Position numbers and translations under genes: made by a program. This document shows positions 7,224-15,961 of a stretch of DNA of 64,000 nucleotides, in pieces. Each line of letters starts with the position of its first letter. Within the stretch, counting starts at the first letter, position 1. Source of the stretch: JACVRM01 sp963755085 (GTDB taxonomy: Bacteria; Actinomycetota; Thermoleophilia; Gaiellales; Gaiellaceae). The stretch lies in assembly GCA_963755085.1 (NCBI GenBank), contig CAVWIN010000013.1, positions 1-64,000 of the forward strand, in the 5' to 3' direction. Below the pieces are notes generated by a model. The model saw only the letters and a program-made list of their open reading frames with translations, had not been told where the DNA came from and made no database searches.

Positions 7224-8711
7224 TCAGCCGACCAGGTCGGGGACGCGCTCGACAGTCGCCGGCGGCTGCAGCGGCTCCTCGTGCACCTCGTGGCGCACGA
7301 GCACCGCCGCGACGACCGCGCCCGCAAACGCGATGCACCCGGCGACGATCAACGCGTTCGAGAATCCGTTGACGAACTCGTCGAGGGCACGCTGGAGGAC
7401 CGCGGGGTTGTGCGACTTCTGGGCCGCCTGGAGGCTGATCGAGACCGAGGCGGCCACGATCGCGCCCATGAGCGCGATCCCGAGCGAGCCGCCGACCTGG
7501 CGCGCGGCATTGAGGACCGCTGACCCGACGCCCGCGCGATCGACCGGCACCGCGCGCATCGCGGCCGCCGTCGCCGGCGTCATCGTCATCGCCATGCCGA
7601 CGCCGCCGATCAGGAAGGCGGGGAGCAGCTCCCAGTAGGTCGCCGAGCCGCCGAGCTGGGAGAAGTAGACGAGCTGGATGCCGAGCAGCGTCAGCCCGCC
7701 CGTCAGGAACCACCGCGACCCGTACTTGTCCGAGAGCCGGCCGGTCACGGGTGCGACCAGGACGATGAGCACGGTCATCGGCAGGAACGCGGCGCCCGCC
7801 TGCACGGCCGAGTAGCCGAGCACGTTCTGCATGTAGAGCGACACGAAGAAGAACACCCCGAACATCGCCAGGGCGACCAGCAGCATCACGATGTTCGCGC
7901 CGGTGTAGGTGGTGTTGCGGAAGAGCGAGACGTCGAGCATCGGGTGGCGCCCGCGGATCTCGATCAGCACGAAGGCGGCGAGCAGAACGGCCGCGAGGAA
8001 GAAGGCGCCGAGGATCCGTCCCGAAGTCCACCCGTATGTGTTCGCCTCGATCAGGCCGTACTCGAGCGCGAACAGGCCGAGCCCCGAGGTCAGGAGGCCG
8101 GGCACGTCAAGCCGCTGGTCCTCGCGCATGTCGCGGGACTCATCGATCAGCAGGTAGCTCGCGGCGACGCCGACGATCCCGATCGGGACGTTGATGAAGA
8201 AGATCCAGTTCCACGAGGCGTGCTCCGTGATGAGCCCGCCGACGAGCGGCCCGATCGCGAGCGCCAGCGCCGAGACCCCGGCCCAGATCCCGATCGCCAT
8301 CCCGCGCTGCTTCGGCGGGAACGTCGCCGAGATGATCGCGAGCGTGGCCGGGTTCATCAGCGCCGCGCCGACGCCCTGGAGGATGCGCGCGGCGATGAGC
8401 TCGTTGCCGCCCGAGGCGAGACCGCACGCGAGCGACGAGAGCGTGAAGACGACGATGCCAAGCACGAAGACCCGCCTGCGTCCGTAGCGGTCGGCGAGCT
8501 TGCCGCCGGTCAGGATCAGCGCGGCGAAGGTCAGCGCGTAGCCGGCGACGATCCACTCGAGCTCCGAGAGGCCGATGTGGAGGTCGCGCTGGATCGCGGG
8601 CAGCGCAACGTTCACGACCGTGTTGTCGAGCATGATCATGAACAGCCCGAAGCTGACGGCCGCCAGCGTGAACCACTTGCGCTTCTCGGGGTCGTAGATC
8701 AGGGAGCGCAC
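7224..8711 (-). CDS. MFS transporter, DHA2 family (EmrB/QacA type, 14 TM)
   Basis: A 495-residue proton-driven efflux protein with about 14 hydrophobic segments. The N-terminus has the family signature FMIMLDNTVVNVALPAIQRDL, and loop 2-3 carries motif A as GGKLADRYGRRRVFVLG. ARILQGVGAALMNPA and GPLVGGLI follow, the last being the antiporter motif C region. Such proteins export drugs, dyes or metabolites; the substrate cannot be inferred. GTG at 8711 is the start. It is divergent from the acyl-CoA synthetase gene with a very short gap. The HTH-TPR regulator lies downstream on the same strand and might be linked functionally. Confidence 0.9.
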   Translation of the reverse strand: MRSLIYDPEKRKWFTLAAVSFGLFMIMLDNTVVNVALPAIQRDLHIGLSELEWIVAGYALTFAALILTGGKLADRYGRRRVFVLGIVVFTLSSLACGLASGGNELIAARILQGVGAALMNPATLAIISATFPPKQRGMAIGIWAGVSALALAIGPLVGGLITEHASWNWIFFINVPIGIVGVAASYLLIDESRDMREDQRLDVPGLLTSGLGLFALEYGLIEANTYGWTSGRILGAFFLAAVLLAAFVLIEIRGRHPMLDVSLFRNTTYTGANIVMLLVALAMFGVFFFVSLYMQNVLGYSAVQAGAAFLPMTVLIVLVAPVTGRLSDKYGSRWFLTGGLTLLGIQLVYFSQLGGSATYWELLPAFLIGGVGMAMTMTPATAAAMRAVPVDRAGVGSAVLNAARQVGGSLGIALMGAIVAASVSISLQAAQKSHNPAVLQRALDEFVNGFSNALIVAGCIAFAGAVVAAVLVRHEVHEEPLQPPATVERVPDLVG

Positions 8712-8746
8712 AGGTCGTGAGTAGTAGCAGCAGTAGGGTTTCCCGC

Positions 8747-10672
8747 GTGGCCGACGTCGTGTGGGAGCCGACCCAGGAGGTGCTCGACCGCGCCAATGTC
8801 GTCCGCTTGATGCGGCGCCACGGGTTCGACGACTATCGCGCGCTCCAGCAGCGGTCGCAGGACGACCCGGAATGGTTCTGGCCGGCGGTGGTCGAGGACC
8901 TTCGCCTCGAATTCTCCAAACCCTGGGATCAGGTCATGGATCTATCGCGCGGCCCCGAGTGGGCGACGTGGTTCGTGGGCGGGAGGCTCAACATCGCCTG
9001 GAACTGCGTGCACCGCTGGACGCGCGGCGAGCTCGCGAAGGAGCCCGCGCTGATCTCGCTCGGCGAGGACGGGTCGCGCGCCGAGCTGACCTTCGCCGAG
9101 CTGTCGCACGAGGTGACGCGCCTGGCGGAGGCGCTCGTCTCGCTCGGCGTCGAGCCGGGCGACCGCGTGGCGCTCTACCTGCCGATGTCGGCCGAGGCAG
9201 CGATCGCCTCGCACGCGTGCGCGCACGTGGGTGCGGTCCAGGTGCCGGTGTTCTCGGGGTTCGCCGCGCCGGCAGTCGCCGCGCGGCTGCAGGACGCGGA
9301 GGCAAAGGTGCTGATCACGGCGGACGGATCGCTGCGCCGCGGCCGGGTCGTGCCGATGAAGGAGATCGCCGACGAGGCGGCGGCCGAGTCACCGTCGCTG
9401 GAGGCGATGATCGTGTGGCGCCGGCTCGGCGCCGAGGTGCCGATGACGGCCGGGCGCGACCTGGCGTGGGACGAGGCGGTCGCGGAGTCGCCCGGCGACC
9501 TGCCGCCGCTCGACCTGGACGCCGAGCACCCCTACCTACTCACCTACACGTCCGGGACGACCGGGCGGCCGAAGGGGATCGTGCACGTGCACGGCGGCTT
9601 CCTCGTCTCGATCGCGCGCGAAGTGGCCTACCAGGCCGACGCGCGCCCGGGCGACCGCATCCACTTCGCCACCGACATGGGCTGGATCATGGGCCCCTGG
9701 ACGGTGGTCGGCGGCCACGCGTGCGGCGCCGCGATCGTGCTCGCCGAGGGCGCGCCGGACTGGCCGGCCGACCGGCTCTGGCGGACGATCGAGGACGAGC
9801 GCGTCACCATCCTCGGCTGCTCGCCGACGCTGATCAGAGCGCTGATCCCGCACGGCGCCCCGCAGTACGACCTCTCGTCGCTGCGCGTGATCGTGACCAC
9901 CGGCGAGCCGTGGAACCCGGATCCCTACCTGTGGCTCCATGAGCAGGTCGGCGGCGGGCGCTGCCCGATCATCAACTGCTCGGGCGGCACCGAGGTCGGC
10001 GCCTGCTTCCTGTCGCCGACGCCGGCCGGCCCGATCAAGGCGTGCTCGCTCGGCGGCCCCGCGCTCGGCATGGCGATGGACGTCGTCGACGCCGAGGGCA
10101 GGTCCGTGCGCGGCCAGGTGGGCGAGCTCGTCTGCCACAAGCCGTTCCCCGGGATGACGCGCGGCTTCTGGCGCGACCCAGAGCGCTACATCGAGACGTA
10201 CTGGAGCCGTTTCCCCGGTGTCTGGGTGCACGGCGACTGGGCGTCGGTCGACGAGGACGGCTTCTGGTTCCTGCACGGGCGCTCCGACGACACCCTCAAC
10301 ATCGCCGGCAAGCGCATCGGGCCGGCGGAGATCGAGTCCGCCGCCGTCGCGCATCCCGCCGTCCGAGAGGCCGCCGCGATCGGCGTGCCCCACGAGGTCA
10401 AGGGCGAGGTCGCCTGGGTCTTCTGCATCCTCGCGCCCGGCAACGACCCGACGGCGGCGCTGGCCGCCGAGGTCGCGGATGCAGTCGGCACCGACCTGGG
10501 CCGCGCGTTCAAGCCCGACCGCGTCGTCTTCGTGACGGCGCTTCCGAAGACGCGCAGCGCCAAGATCATGCGCCGAGCGGTGCGGGCGAAAGCGCTCGGC
10601 CGCGACCCCGGCGACCTGTCGTCGCTCGAGAACCCGGAGGCGCTCGAGGAGATCGAGCGGGCGGTGGCGTGA
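8747..10672 (+). CDS. AMP-dependent acyl-CoA synthetase (acetyl-CoA synthetase-like)
   Basis: A 641-residue adenylate-forming enzyme that activates a carboxylic acid with ATP and CoA. It has the ACS N-terminal segment (WATWFVGGRLNIAWNCVHRW), the P-loop YTSGTTGRPKG at about residues 265-275, FATDMGWIMGP, and the C-terminal hinge region HGRSDDTLNIAGKRIGPAEIE with the acylation lysine in KTRSAKIMRR. It is paralogous to the canonical acs gene at 39441-41390 but differs around the acyl pocket, so it probably uses a longer or branched acid. GTG at 8747 was preferred over GTG at 8717, which would leave five bases to the divergent transporter gene. The stop overlaps the next start (GTGA), so both enzymes are cotranslated. 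Confidence 0.88.
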   Translation: MADVVWEPTQEVLDRANVVRLMRRHGFDDYRALQQRSQDDPEWFWPAVVEDLRLEFSKPWDQVMDLSRGPEWATWFVGGRLNIAWNCVHRWTRGELAKEPALISLGEDGSRAELTFAELSHEVTRLAEALVSLGVEPGDRVALYLPMSAEAAIASHACAHVGAVQVPVFSGFAAPAVAARLQDAEAKVLITADGSLRRGRVVPMKEIADEAAAESPSLEAMIVWRRLGAEVPMTAGRDLAWDEAVAESPGDLPPLDLDAEHPYLLTYTSGTTGRPKGIVHVHGGFLVSIAREVAYQADARPGDRIHFATDMGWIMGPWTVVGGHACGAAIVLAEGAPDWPADRLWRTIEDERVTILGCSPTLIRALIPHGAPQYDLSSLRVIVTTGEPWNPDPYLWLHEQVGGGRCPIINCSGGTEVGACFLSPTPAGPIKACSLGGPALGMAMDVVDAEGRSVRGQVGELVCHKPFPGMTRGFWRDPERYIETYWSRFPGVWVHGDWASVDEDGFWFLHGRSDDTLNIAGKRIGPAEIESAAVAHPAVREAAAIGVPHEVKGEVAWVFCILAPGNDPTAALAAEVADAVGTDLGRAFKPDRVVFVTALPKTRSAKIMRRAVRAKALGRDPGDLSSLENPEALEEIERAVA

Positions 10673-11436
10673 GCGACCGGCTCGATGGCCAGGTCGTCCT
10701 GGTGACGGGCGGCGGGCGCGGGATCGGCCGGCACATCGCCGTCGAGCTGGCCGAGGCGGGCGCGCGGGTAGCGGTCTCCGCGCGCACGCGAGCACAGGTG
10801 GAGGAGGTGGCAGGCGAGGTCGGTGGCCTGGCCGTCGAGGCCGACGTCAGCGACCGGGCTGCGGTCGACGCGATGGTCGCCGAGGTCGAGCGCGAGCTCG
10901 GCCCGATCGACGGGCTCGTCTCGAACGCCGGCATCAACCTGCGTGAGCCGGCCGCATGGGAGGCCGACCCGGACGACTGGTGGCACGTCTTCGAGGTGAA
11001 CGTCCTCGGCGCCTACCTGTGCGCCCGCGCGGTCATCCCGAGCATGCTCGAGCGCGGCGGCGGGCGGATCGTCAACACGGGCTCGGGCGCCTCCTACCTG
11101 CCCGGGCTGCGCTCGACGGCGTACTCCTCGAGCAAGGCGGCGCTCGGCCGCTTCGCCGAGACGCTCGCAAACCAGCTGGCGGACACGCCGGTGCGCGTCT
11201 TCCTGTTCAGCCCGGGGCTCGTGCGCACGGACATGACCGGCGCGGACTTCCCGGACGACGCGCCCTGGACGCCGCCGGAGCTGGCGCCGCGGCTCGTGCG
11301 CGTGCTGCTGTCCGGCCGGGCGGACGCCCTCGCGGGGCGGTACCTCCACGCCGAGCACGACGACATCGACGATCTGATCGCCCGCGCCGACGCGATCCGC
11401 GGCGACGACCTGAACGCGATCCGGCTGCGCCGCTAG
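10669..11436 (+). CDS. Short-chain dehydrogenase/reductase (SDR) family oxidoreductase
   Basis: A 255-residue classical SDR. The cofactor motif is VTGGGRGIGRHIA near residue 12, the NAG motif is SNAGIN, and the catalytic Ser-Tyr-Lys set is TGSGASYLPG then YSSSKAA. An SPGLVRTDM segment follows. An acidic substitution after beta-2 that would show NAD preference is not evident (the segment is SARTRAQ), which favours NADP. The GTG start overlaps the synthetase stop by four bases, suggesting both act on one acyl or alcohol substrate pathway. The stop shares CTAG with the convergent hotdog-like gene. Confidence 0.88.
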   Translation: MSDRLDGQVVLVTGGGRGIGRHIAVELAEAGARVAVSARTRAQVEEVAGEVGGLAVEADVSDRAAVDAMVAEVERELGPIDGLVSNAGINLREPAAWEADPDDWWHVFEVNVLGAYLCARAVIPSMLERGGGRIVNTGSGASYLPGLRSTAYSSSKAALGRFAETLANQLADTPVRVFLFSPGLVRTDMTGADFPDDAPWTPPELAPRLVRVLLSGRADALAGRYLHAEHDDIDDLIARADAIRGDDLNAIRLRR

Positions 11437-12141
11437 GCGCGCGGCTCGATCCAGACGGCGCGGCCGGCGGCGAGCAGGCTCCCGTCCGCGCCGAGCAGCG
11501 CCGTGCCCGCCTCCTGGCGGCGGCCCTCGCCACCGAGCGGCCACCCGATCACGACGTGCTCCTCGCCGGCGCGCGGGCGCTCGTCGATGCGGACGGCGAG
11601 CCGGCCGAGCACGCGCGTGCCGCGGCCGACGAGCTCGACCGCGAACGCGCCCGGGCAGTCGAGCGCCGCCCAGACGAACTCCGGGCGCACGAGCCCGTCG
11701 TCGCCGGCGAGGGACGCGTCCGGCGTCCAGACGGTGGCGACAAGCTGCTCGCCGTCGACCTGGCCGGGGCGCAGGACGAGCGCGTCGCCGTGCACGCGGG
11801 CCGGACCGCAGACGAAGCATTCGGGGAACGGATGGTCGATGTCGCCCGAGTAGCGCGTCTCGGCGGCGCGCGCCTCGTCGACCGTGACCGCGCGGGGCGG
11901 AGCGAGGTCGAGCTCCGCAGGGCGCGCCTCGGCGACGAGGGCCTGGCCGTCGCGGACCTCGATCGCCTCCGCCGGGCCGGCGACGCCGAGCGGGCGCTCG
12001 AGCGGGGGCGGCAGCCGGAGGGTGACCTCGGCGGGCCCGTCCCCGGTGAGCGACGCCGACGATCCCGCACGAGTAGCCGCCGTTCCCCGATGTCGCGGGG
12101 CCGCGGAAGCGCCTGTCGATGACGACACAACATTGGTGCAC
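11433..12141 (-). CDS. Hotdog/thioesterase-like protein, apparently frameshifted
   Basis: Two frames are needed. From GTG at about 12141 one frame gives VVIDRRFRGPATSGNGGYSCG, the typical N-terminus of actinobacterial hotdog-like proteins. After about 12055 the homologous continuation lies in another frame: GDGPAEVTLRLPPPL, then HPFPECFVCGPAR, then EFVWAALDCPGAFAVEL. The length from start to stop is one base over a multiple of three. Restoring a CG pair near 12052-12058 would rejoin the frames at about 236 residues. Family members resemble acyl-CoA thioesterases, but no function is proven. It is convergent with the SDR gene (4-bp overlap) and divergent from nadE. Confidence 0.65.
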
Positions 12142-12201
12142 GGCCCCGTATCGTGCCCGAGCCCGCACCCGCTAAAGTTTTCGACTGAGAGGCAAAAACC
12201 T

Positions 12202-13923
12202 GTGAGGCTCGCGCTCGCCCAGATCAACACCGTCGTCGGCGACCTCGACGGGAACCGCGCCGGGATCCTGGAGCGCGTGAACGAGGCGCGCTCGCGCGGC
12301 GCCGACCTCGTCCTCTTCCCCGAGCTCGCGGTCACTGGCTACCCGCCCGAGGACCTGCTGCTGCGCCCGGGGTTCCTGCGCGCGGCCGAGCGGTCGCTGC
12401 ACGAGATCGCGCGGGAGTGCCGCGGCATCGCCGCGCTGGTCGGCACGCCGCACTTCGACCGTGATCTCTACAACGCGTGCGCGGTCTGCGTCGGCGGCGA
12501 GATTCGCGCGCTCTACCGCAAGCGCTTCCTGCCCAACTACGGCGTCTTCGACGAGGCGCGCTACTTCGCCGCCGGGCGCGACCTCGTCCTGCTGGAGCAC
12601 GGCGAGGTGCTCATCGGGCCGACGATCTGCGAGGACATCTGGCAGCCGGGCCCGCCGGCCACCGAGCTCGCGCTCGCGGGCGCCCAGCTCGTCGCGAACA
12701 TCTCGGCGTCGCCGTTCCACGTCGGCAAGGAGCGCGAGCGCGAGGAGATGCTGAAGACGCGCGCGCGCGACAATGCATGCTTCATCGCCTTCTGCAACCT
12801 TGTCGGTGGCCAGGACGAGCTGATCTTCGACGGTCACTCGCTGGTGCTGGACGACGAGGGCGAGGTGCTGGCGCGAGCACCGGGGTTCGAGGAGTGCCTG
12901 CTCGTCATCGACGTCGACCCGACGATCGCGGTCGCGCGGCGCCTGCGCGACGTGCGCCGCCGCTCGCTGGCCGCAGAGCTCGACCCGCAGGACATTCCGG
13001 TCGTGCACCTCGGGTCGCCGCCGGCCGAGCGCGAGGCGCCCCTCCATCAGGCGCCGCCGATCGTGCCGCTGGACGGCGAGCTGGAGCAGATGCGGCTCGC
13101 ACTGGAGCTGGGGCTCTCCGACTACGTGCGCAAGAACGGCTTCAGCGATGTCGTCGTGGGCGTGTCGGGCGGGATCGACTCGGCAGTGACCGCCGCGCTG
13201 TGCGTCGAGGCGCTCGGGCCGGAGCACGTGCACTGCGTCTCGATGCCGTCCCGCTACTCGTCGGAGGAGACGCGCGCGGACGCGCGCCGCGTAGCCGAGA
13301 GCCTGGGCGCGTCGTTCCTGGAACTGCCCATCGGCCCGGTCGTGGACGGGTTCGAGGCGACGCTCGCGGAGCCGTTCGCCGGCCGGGAGCACGACCTGAC
13401 CGAGGAGAACATCCAGGCGCGCACGCGCGGTGTCCTGCTGATGGCGCTCTCGAACAAGTTCGGCTGGCTGCTGGTCGCGACGGGCAACAAGTCGGAGCTG
13501 TCGGTCGGCTACGCGACGCTCTACGGCGACATGGCGGGCGGGTTCGCGCTGGTGAAGGACGTCTACAAGACCGACGTTTTCCGGCTGGCCCGGCACCTGA
13601 ACGAGCGCGCGGGCCGCGAGCTGATCCCGGTGTCGACGATCGAGCGCGCTCCGTCGGCGGAGCTGCGGGCCGACCAGCTCGATGAGGACTCGCTGCCGCC
13701 GTATCCGGCGCTCGACCGGGTGCTGGAGGCGTACGTGGAGCTCGACCGCTCGCGCGACGACCTGACCGGCAACGGGTTCGACCCGGACGTGGTCGAGCGC
13801 GCGCTGGCGCTCGTCGACCGGGCCGAGTACAAGCGGCGGCAGGCGCCGCCCGGCGTCAAGCTGCGGCCGAAGGCGTTCGGCCGCGACCGGCGGATCCCGA
13901 TCACGAACCGATGGCCCGGCTAG
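12202..13923 (+). CDS. nadE: Glutamine-dependent NAD(+) synthetase
   Basis: A 573-residue two-domain enzyme that makes NAD from deamido-NAD using glutamine. The N-terminal carbon-nitrogen hydrolase (glutaminase) domain shows the Glu-Lys-Cys triad in FPELAVTGY (E41), YRKRFLPNYGVFDE and GPTICEDIW. The C-terminal ATP pyrophosphatase domain starts at GVSGGIDSAVTAA (about residue 319) and has ATGNKSELSVGY and KTDVFRLARHLN. The length fits the bacterial glutamine-dependent class. GTG at 12202 has GAGAGG eight bases before it. The 3' end overlaps the convergent CAP gene by four bases. Confidence 0.95.
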   Translation: MRLALAQINTVVGDLDGNRAGILERVNEARSRGADLVLFPELAVTGYPPEDLLLRPGFLRAAERSLHEIARECRGIAALVGTPHFDRDLYNACAVCVGGEIRALYRKRFLPNYGVFDEARYFAAGRDLVLLEHGEVLIGPTICEDIWQPGPPATELALAGAQLVANISASPFHVGKEREREEMLKTRARDNACFIAFCNLVGGQDELIFDGHSLVLDDEGEVLARAPGFEECLLVIDVDPTIAVARRLRDVRRRSLAAELDPQDIPVVHLGSPPAEREAPLHQAPPIVPLDGELEQMRLALELGLSDYVRKNGFSDVVVGVSGGIDSAVTAALCVEALGPEHVHCVSMPSRYSSEETRADARRVAESLGASFLELPIGPVVDGFEATLAEPFAGREHDLTEENIQARTRGVLLMALSNKFGWLLVATGNKSELSVGYATLYGDMAGGFALVKDVYKTDVFRLARHLNERAGRELIPVSTIERAPSAELRADQLDEDSLPPYPALDRVLEAYVELDRSRDDLTGNGFDPDVVERALALVDRAEYKRRQAPPGVKLRPKAFGRDRRIPITNRWPG

Positions 13924-14846
13924 GAGCGGACGAGGCGCGAGAACCAGCGGCGCGCGTGCGCATGCGACGCGACAATGCGCAACATGCCGACCACGTGGCG
14001 GCCGCGGACGCCGCGCGGGGTGACGAGGATGCACTGGGCGAGGCCCTTGTGGAAGCCCGCGGCGAGGACGGCGAGGCGGCGGCCCGCGACCTTTGCGTGG
14101 CAGCCGACGCCGCCGTGCGTGACGTTCTGGCTGCCGGCGCGGCGGACGACCGGGAAGCGCAGCGTGAAGCGGCGGTCGCCCTTCAGCGCGTGCCGATCGA
14201 GCGAGCGGCCGACAGCGAGCGGGCTGGTCTGCGGCCGGACGGTCTGCGCCTCGGGGCGCGCGCCCGGGGCGGGGGCAGGCGCCGGCGGCGGCGGCGAGCC
14301 GCCACCCGAGGTGCCGAAGGTCTGCGACCAGTAGACGGCGCCGCCCGGCGCGACCGCCGCGCCGATGCCGGTGGCGACGAAGGCGGGCTGCTCGATATTG
14401 GCGCGGTGGCCGGGCGAGCCAAGCCAGCCCTGCACGACGGCCTGGGCGGTCGGGAAGCCCTCGGCGATGTTCTCGCCCCAGCCGCCGCCCGAGTAGCCGC
14501 ACGCGGCGAAGCGGTCGGCGACGCTGCGCGAGACGGGCGGGGCGGGGTCGTCGTGGCTCATGTAGCCGTACCTGGCCATGTGGCGAGCCTTCCAGACGGC
14601 TGCGGCCTCGAGGGTCGGCGAGACGGCGAGGGGGCGCGCGCCGATCTGCGCCCGGTGTGCGTTGACAGCCGCGAGGACGGCGTCGGCGAGCGCCGGACGG
14701 TCGACCGGCCAGTCGCTCCCGGCGGTGCAGCCACTGACCGCGGTGCGTGTCGCCGCCGGGGCGACGAGGGCGACGGCGACGGCCGCGGCGATAGCCGGGA
14801 CGAAGAGCCAGGGCGTGCGGTGGGGCGTCCGCATGCGATCTTCCAT
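13920..14846 (-). CDS. Secreted CAP-domain (SCP/PR-1) protein, first of a tandem pair
   Basis: A 308-residue exported protein. An Arg-rich N-terminus and hydrophobic stretch form a signal peptide. The CAP domain (about residues 50-180) has NAHRAQIGARPL, WKARHMARYGYMSHDDP and GENIAEGF, then GSPGHRANIEQ, with the two His and two Glu/Asp of the CAP cavity. A Pro/Ala linker leads to a basic C-terminal domain of about 95 residues ending WFSRLVR. CAP proteins in bacteria are secreted; roles include wall or lipid binding. The start is ATG 14846 or the ATG four codons later. The next gene upstream is a paralogue with the same plan, so the pair arose by duplication. Confidence 0.85.
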   Translation of the reverse strand: MEDRMRTPHRTPWLFVPAIAAAVAVALVAPAATRTAVSGCTAGSDWPVDRPALADAVLAAVNAHRAQIGARPLAVSPTLEAAAVWKARHMARYGYMSHDDPAPPVSRSVADRFAACGYSGGGWGENIAEGFPTAQAVVQGWLGSPGHRANIEQPAFVATGIGAAVAPGGAVYWSQTFGTSGGGSPPPPAPAPAPGARPEAQTVRPQTSPLAVGRSLDRHALKGDRRFTLRFPVVRRAGSQNVTHGGVGCHAKVAGRRLAVLAAGFHKGLAQCILVTPRGVRGRHVVGMLRIVASHAHARRWFSRLVRS

Positions 14847-14890
14847 CGGCCGCTCAGATCTGCCGGCATCCCCCTAACGGGGGATCTGCG

Positions 14891-15905
14891 TCAGCGCACG
14901 AGCCGCGAGAACCAGCGGCGCGTCGCGAGCCCGCCGGCACGGACCTCGACGGTGCCCCAGACGTGCCGTCCGCGGGAGCCGCGGGGCGCGACCAGGATGC
15001 AGCGCGCATAGCGCCCGACAAAGCCGGCGGCGAGCACGCGGCCGACGTGCGCCCGGCAGGTAACGCCGCGCCGGGCCGTCCGCGCGGACAGCGAGACGGG
15101 GAAGCGAAGGACGAACCGGCGGTCGGCGTGCGGGAGGCGGCGGTCCGGTGATGCGCCGACGACGACGCGCATGCGTGGCGCGATCGGCTGCTCCGCCGCC
15201 GGGGCGTGGCGGGCAGGCGGCGCGGCCGGTGGCGCAGGAGGCCCTGGCGGCGGCGTAGGCGGCGGGGGCGGAGGCGTAGGCGGCGGCGGCGGGGGCGTTG
15301 GCGGAGGCGGAGGCGGAGGCGGAGGCGGCAGGCGGAGGCGGAGGCGGCGGCGGAGGCGGCGGCGGAGCGCCGGCGGTCGAACTGCCGAAGGTCTCGGCCC
15401 AGTAGGCGACGCCGTTCGGTGCGACGGCGACGCCGATCCCCGTCGCCAGGAAGGCCGGCTGTTCGATGTTCGCGCGGTGTCCGGGCGAGTCGAGCCAGCC
15501 CTGCATGACCGCTGAGACGGTCGAGAAGCCGGCCGCGATGTTCTCGCCCCAGCCGCCGCCCGAGTAGCCGCAGGCGGCGAGGCGGTCGGCCGTGGTGCGC
15601 GACACGGGCGGGGCCGGGTCGTCGTGCGACAGGTAGCCGTACATGGCCATGTGCCGCGCTTTCCAGACCGCGGCGGCGCTCAGCGACGGCGAGGCGACCA
15701 GTGCCGGCGCGCCAACGGTTGCGCGGTGCGCATTGACGGCCGCGAGCACGGCGTCGGCGAGGTCGCTGCGCGCCGCGGGCCAGGTAGTGCCGGGCGTGCA
15801 ATCGCCGAGCGCCGGCTGCGAGGCGGGCGGCGCCGCGAGGGCGACGGCCGCGCCCGCCAGGACAAGTACGACGATCGAGGCGGTTTTTCGGAGGGGCGTC
15901 CGCAT
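14891..15905 (-). CDS. Secreted CAP-domain protein, second copy, frameshifted in Pro-rich linker
   Basis: The N-terminal part from ATG 15905 has a signal peptide and a CAP domain nearly identical in motif order to its neighbour (NAHRATVGAPAL, YGYLSHDDP, GENIAAGF, GHRANIEQ). The linker is encoded by an (AGGCGG)n tract. One extra C at 15329 throws the frame into SASASA-type residues. Removing it restores a Pro-rich linker and then the paralogous C-terminal domain (MRVVVG to WFSRLVR, 14891-15172). The span of 1015 bp is one over a multiple of three, as expected for one inserted base. It is either a sequencing error or slippage in the tract. Confidence 0.8.
15299..15375. repeat. Hexanucleotide tract coding for a Pro-rich linker
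   Basis: Repeated GGCGGA/AGGCGG units, read as Pro-Pro on the minus strand, lie within the second CAP gene. The pattern is interrupted once by an extra C at 15329. Further GGCGGC-rich sequence extends to about 15232. Such tracts are prone to slippage in replication and to base-calling error. Confidence 0.8.
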
Positions 15906-15961
15906 GGGCCTCTCATCGGAAGCGGTCGTGGATCCGTCGTCCCTCGACCGAGGGCCGGCGG

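Noticed and set aside
8869..8895. SigR-type promoter starting GGAAT on the plus strand
   Set aside because: The triplet at 18 bases is not GTT, and the site is inside the synthetase coding sequence.
15232..15375. CRISPR or tandem-repeat array
   Set aside because: The unit is six bases without spacers and lies inside a coding linker for prolines.
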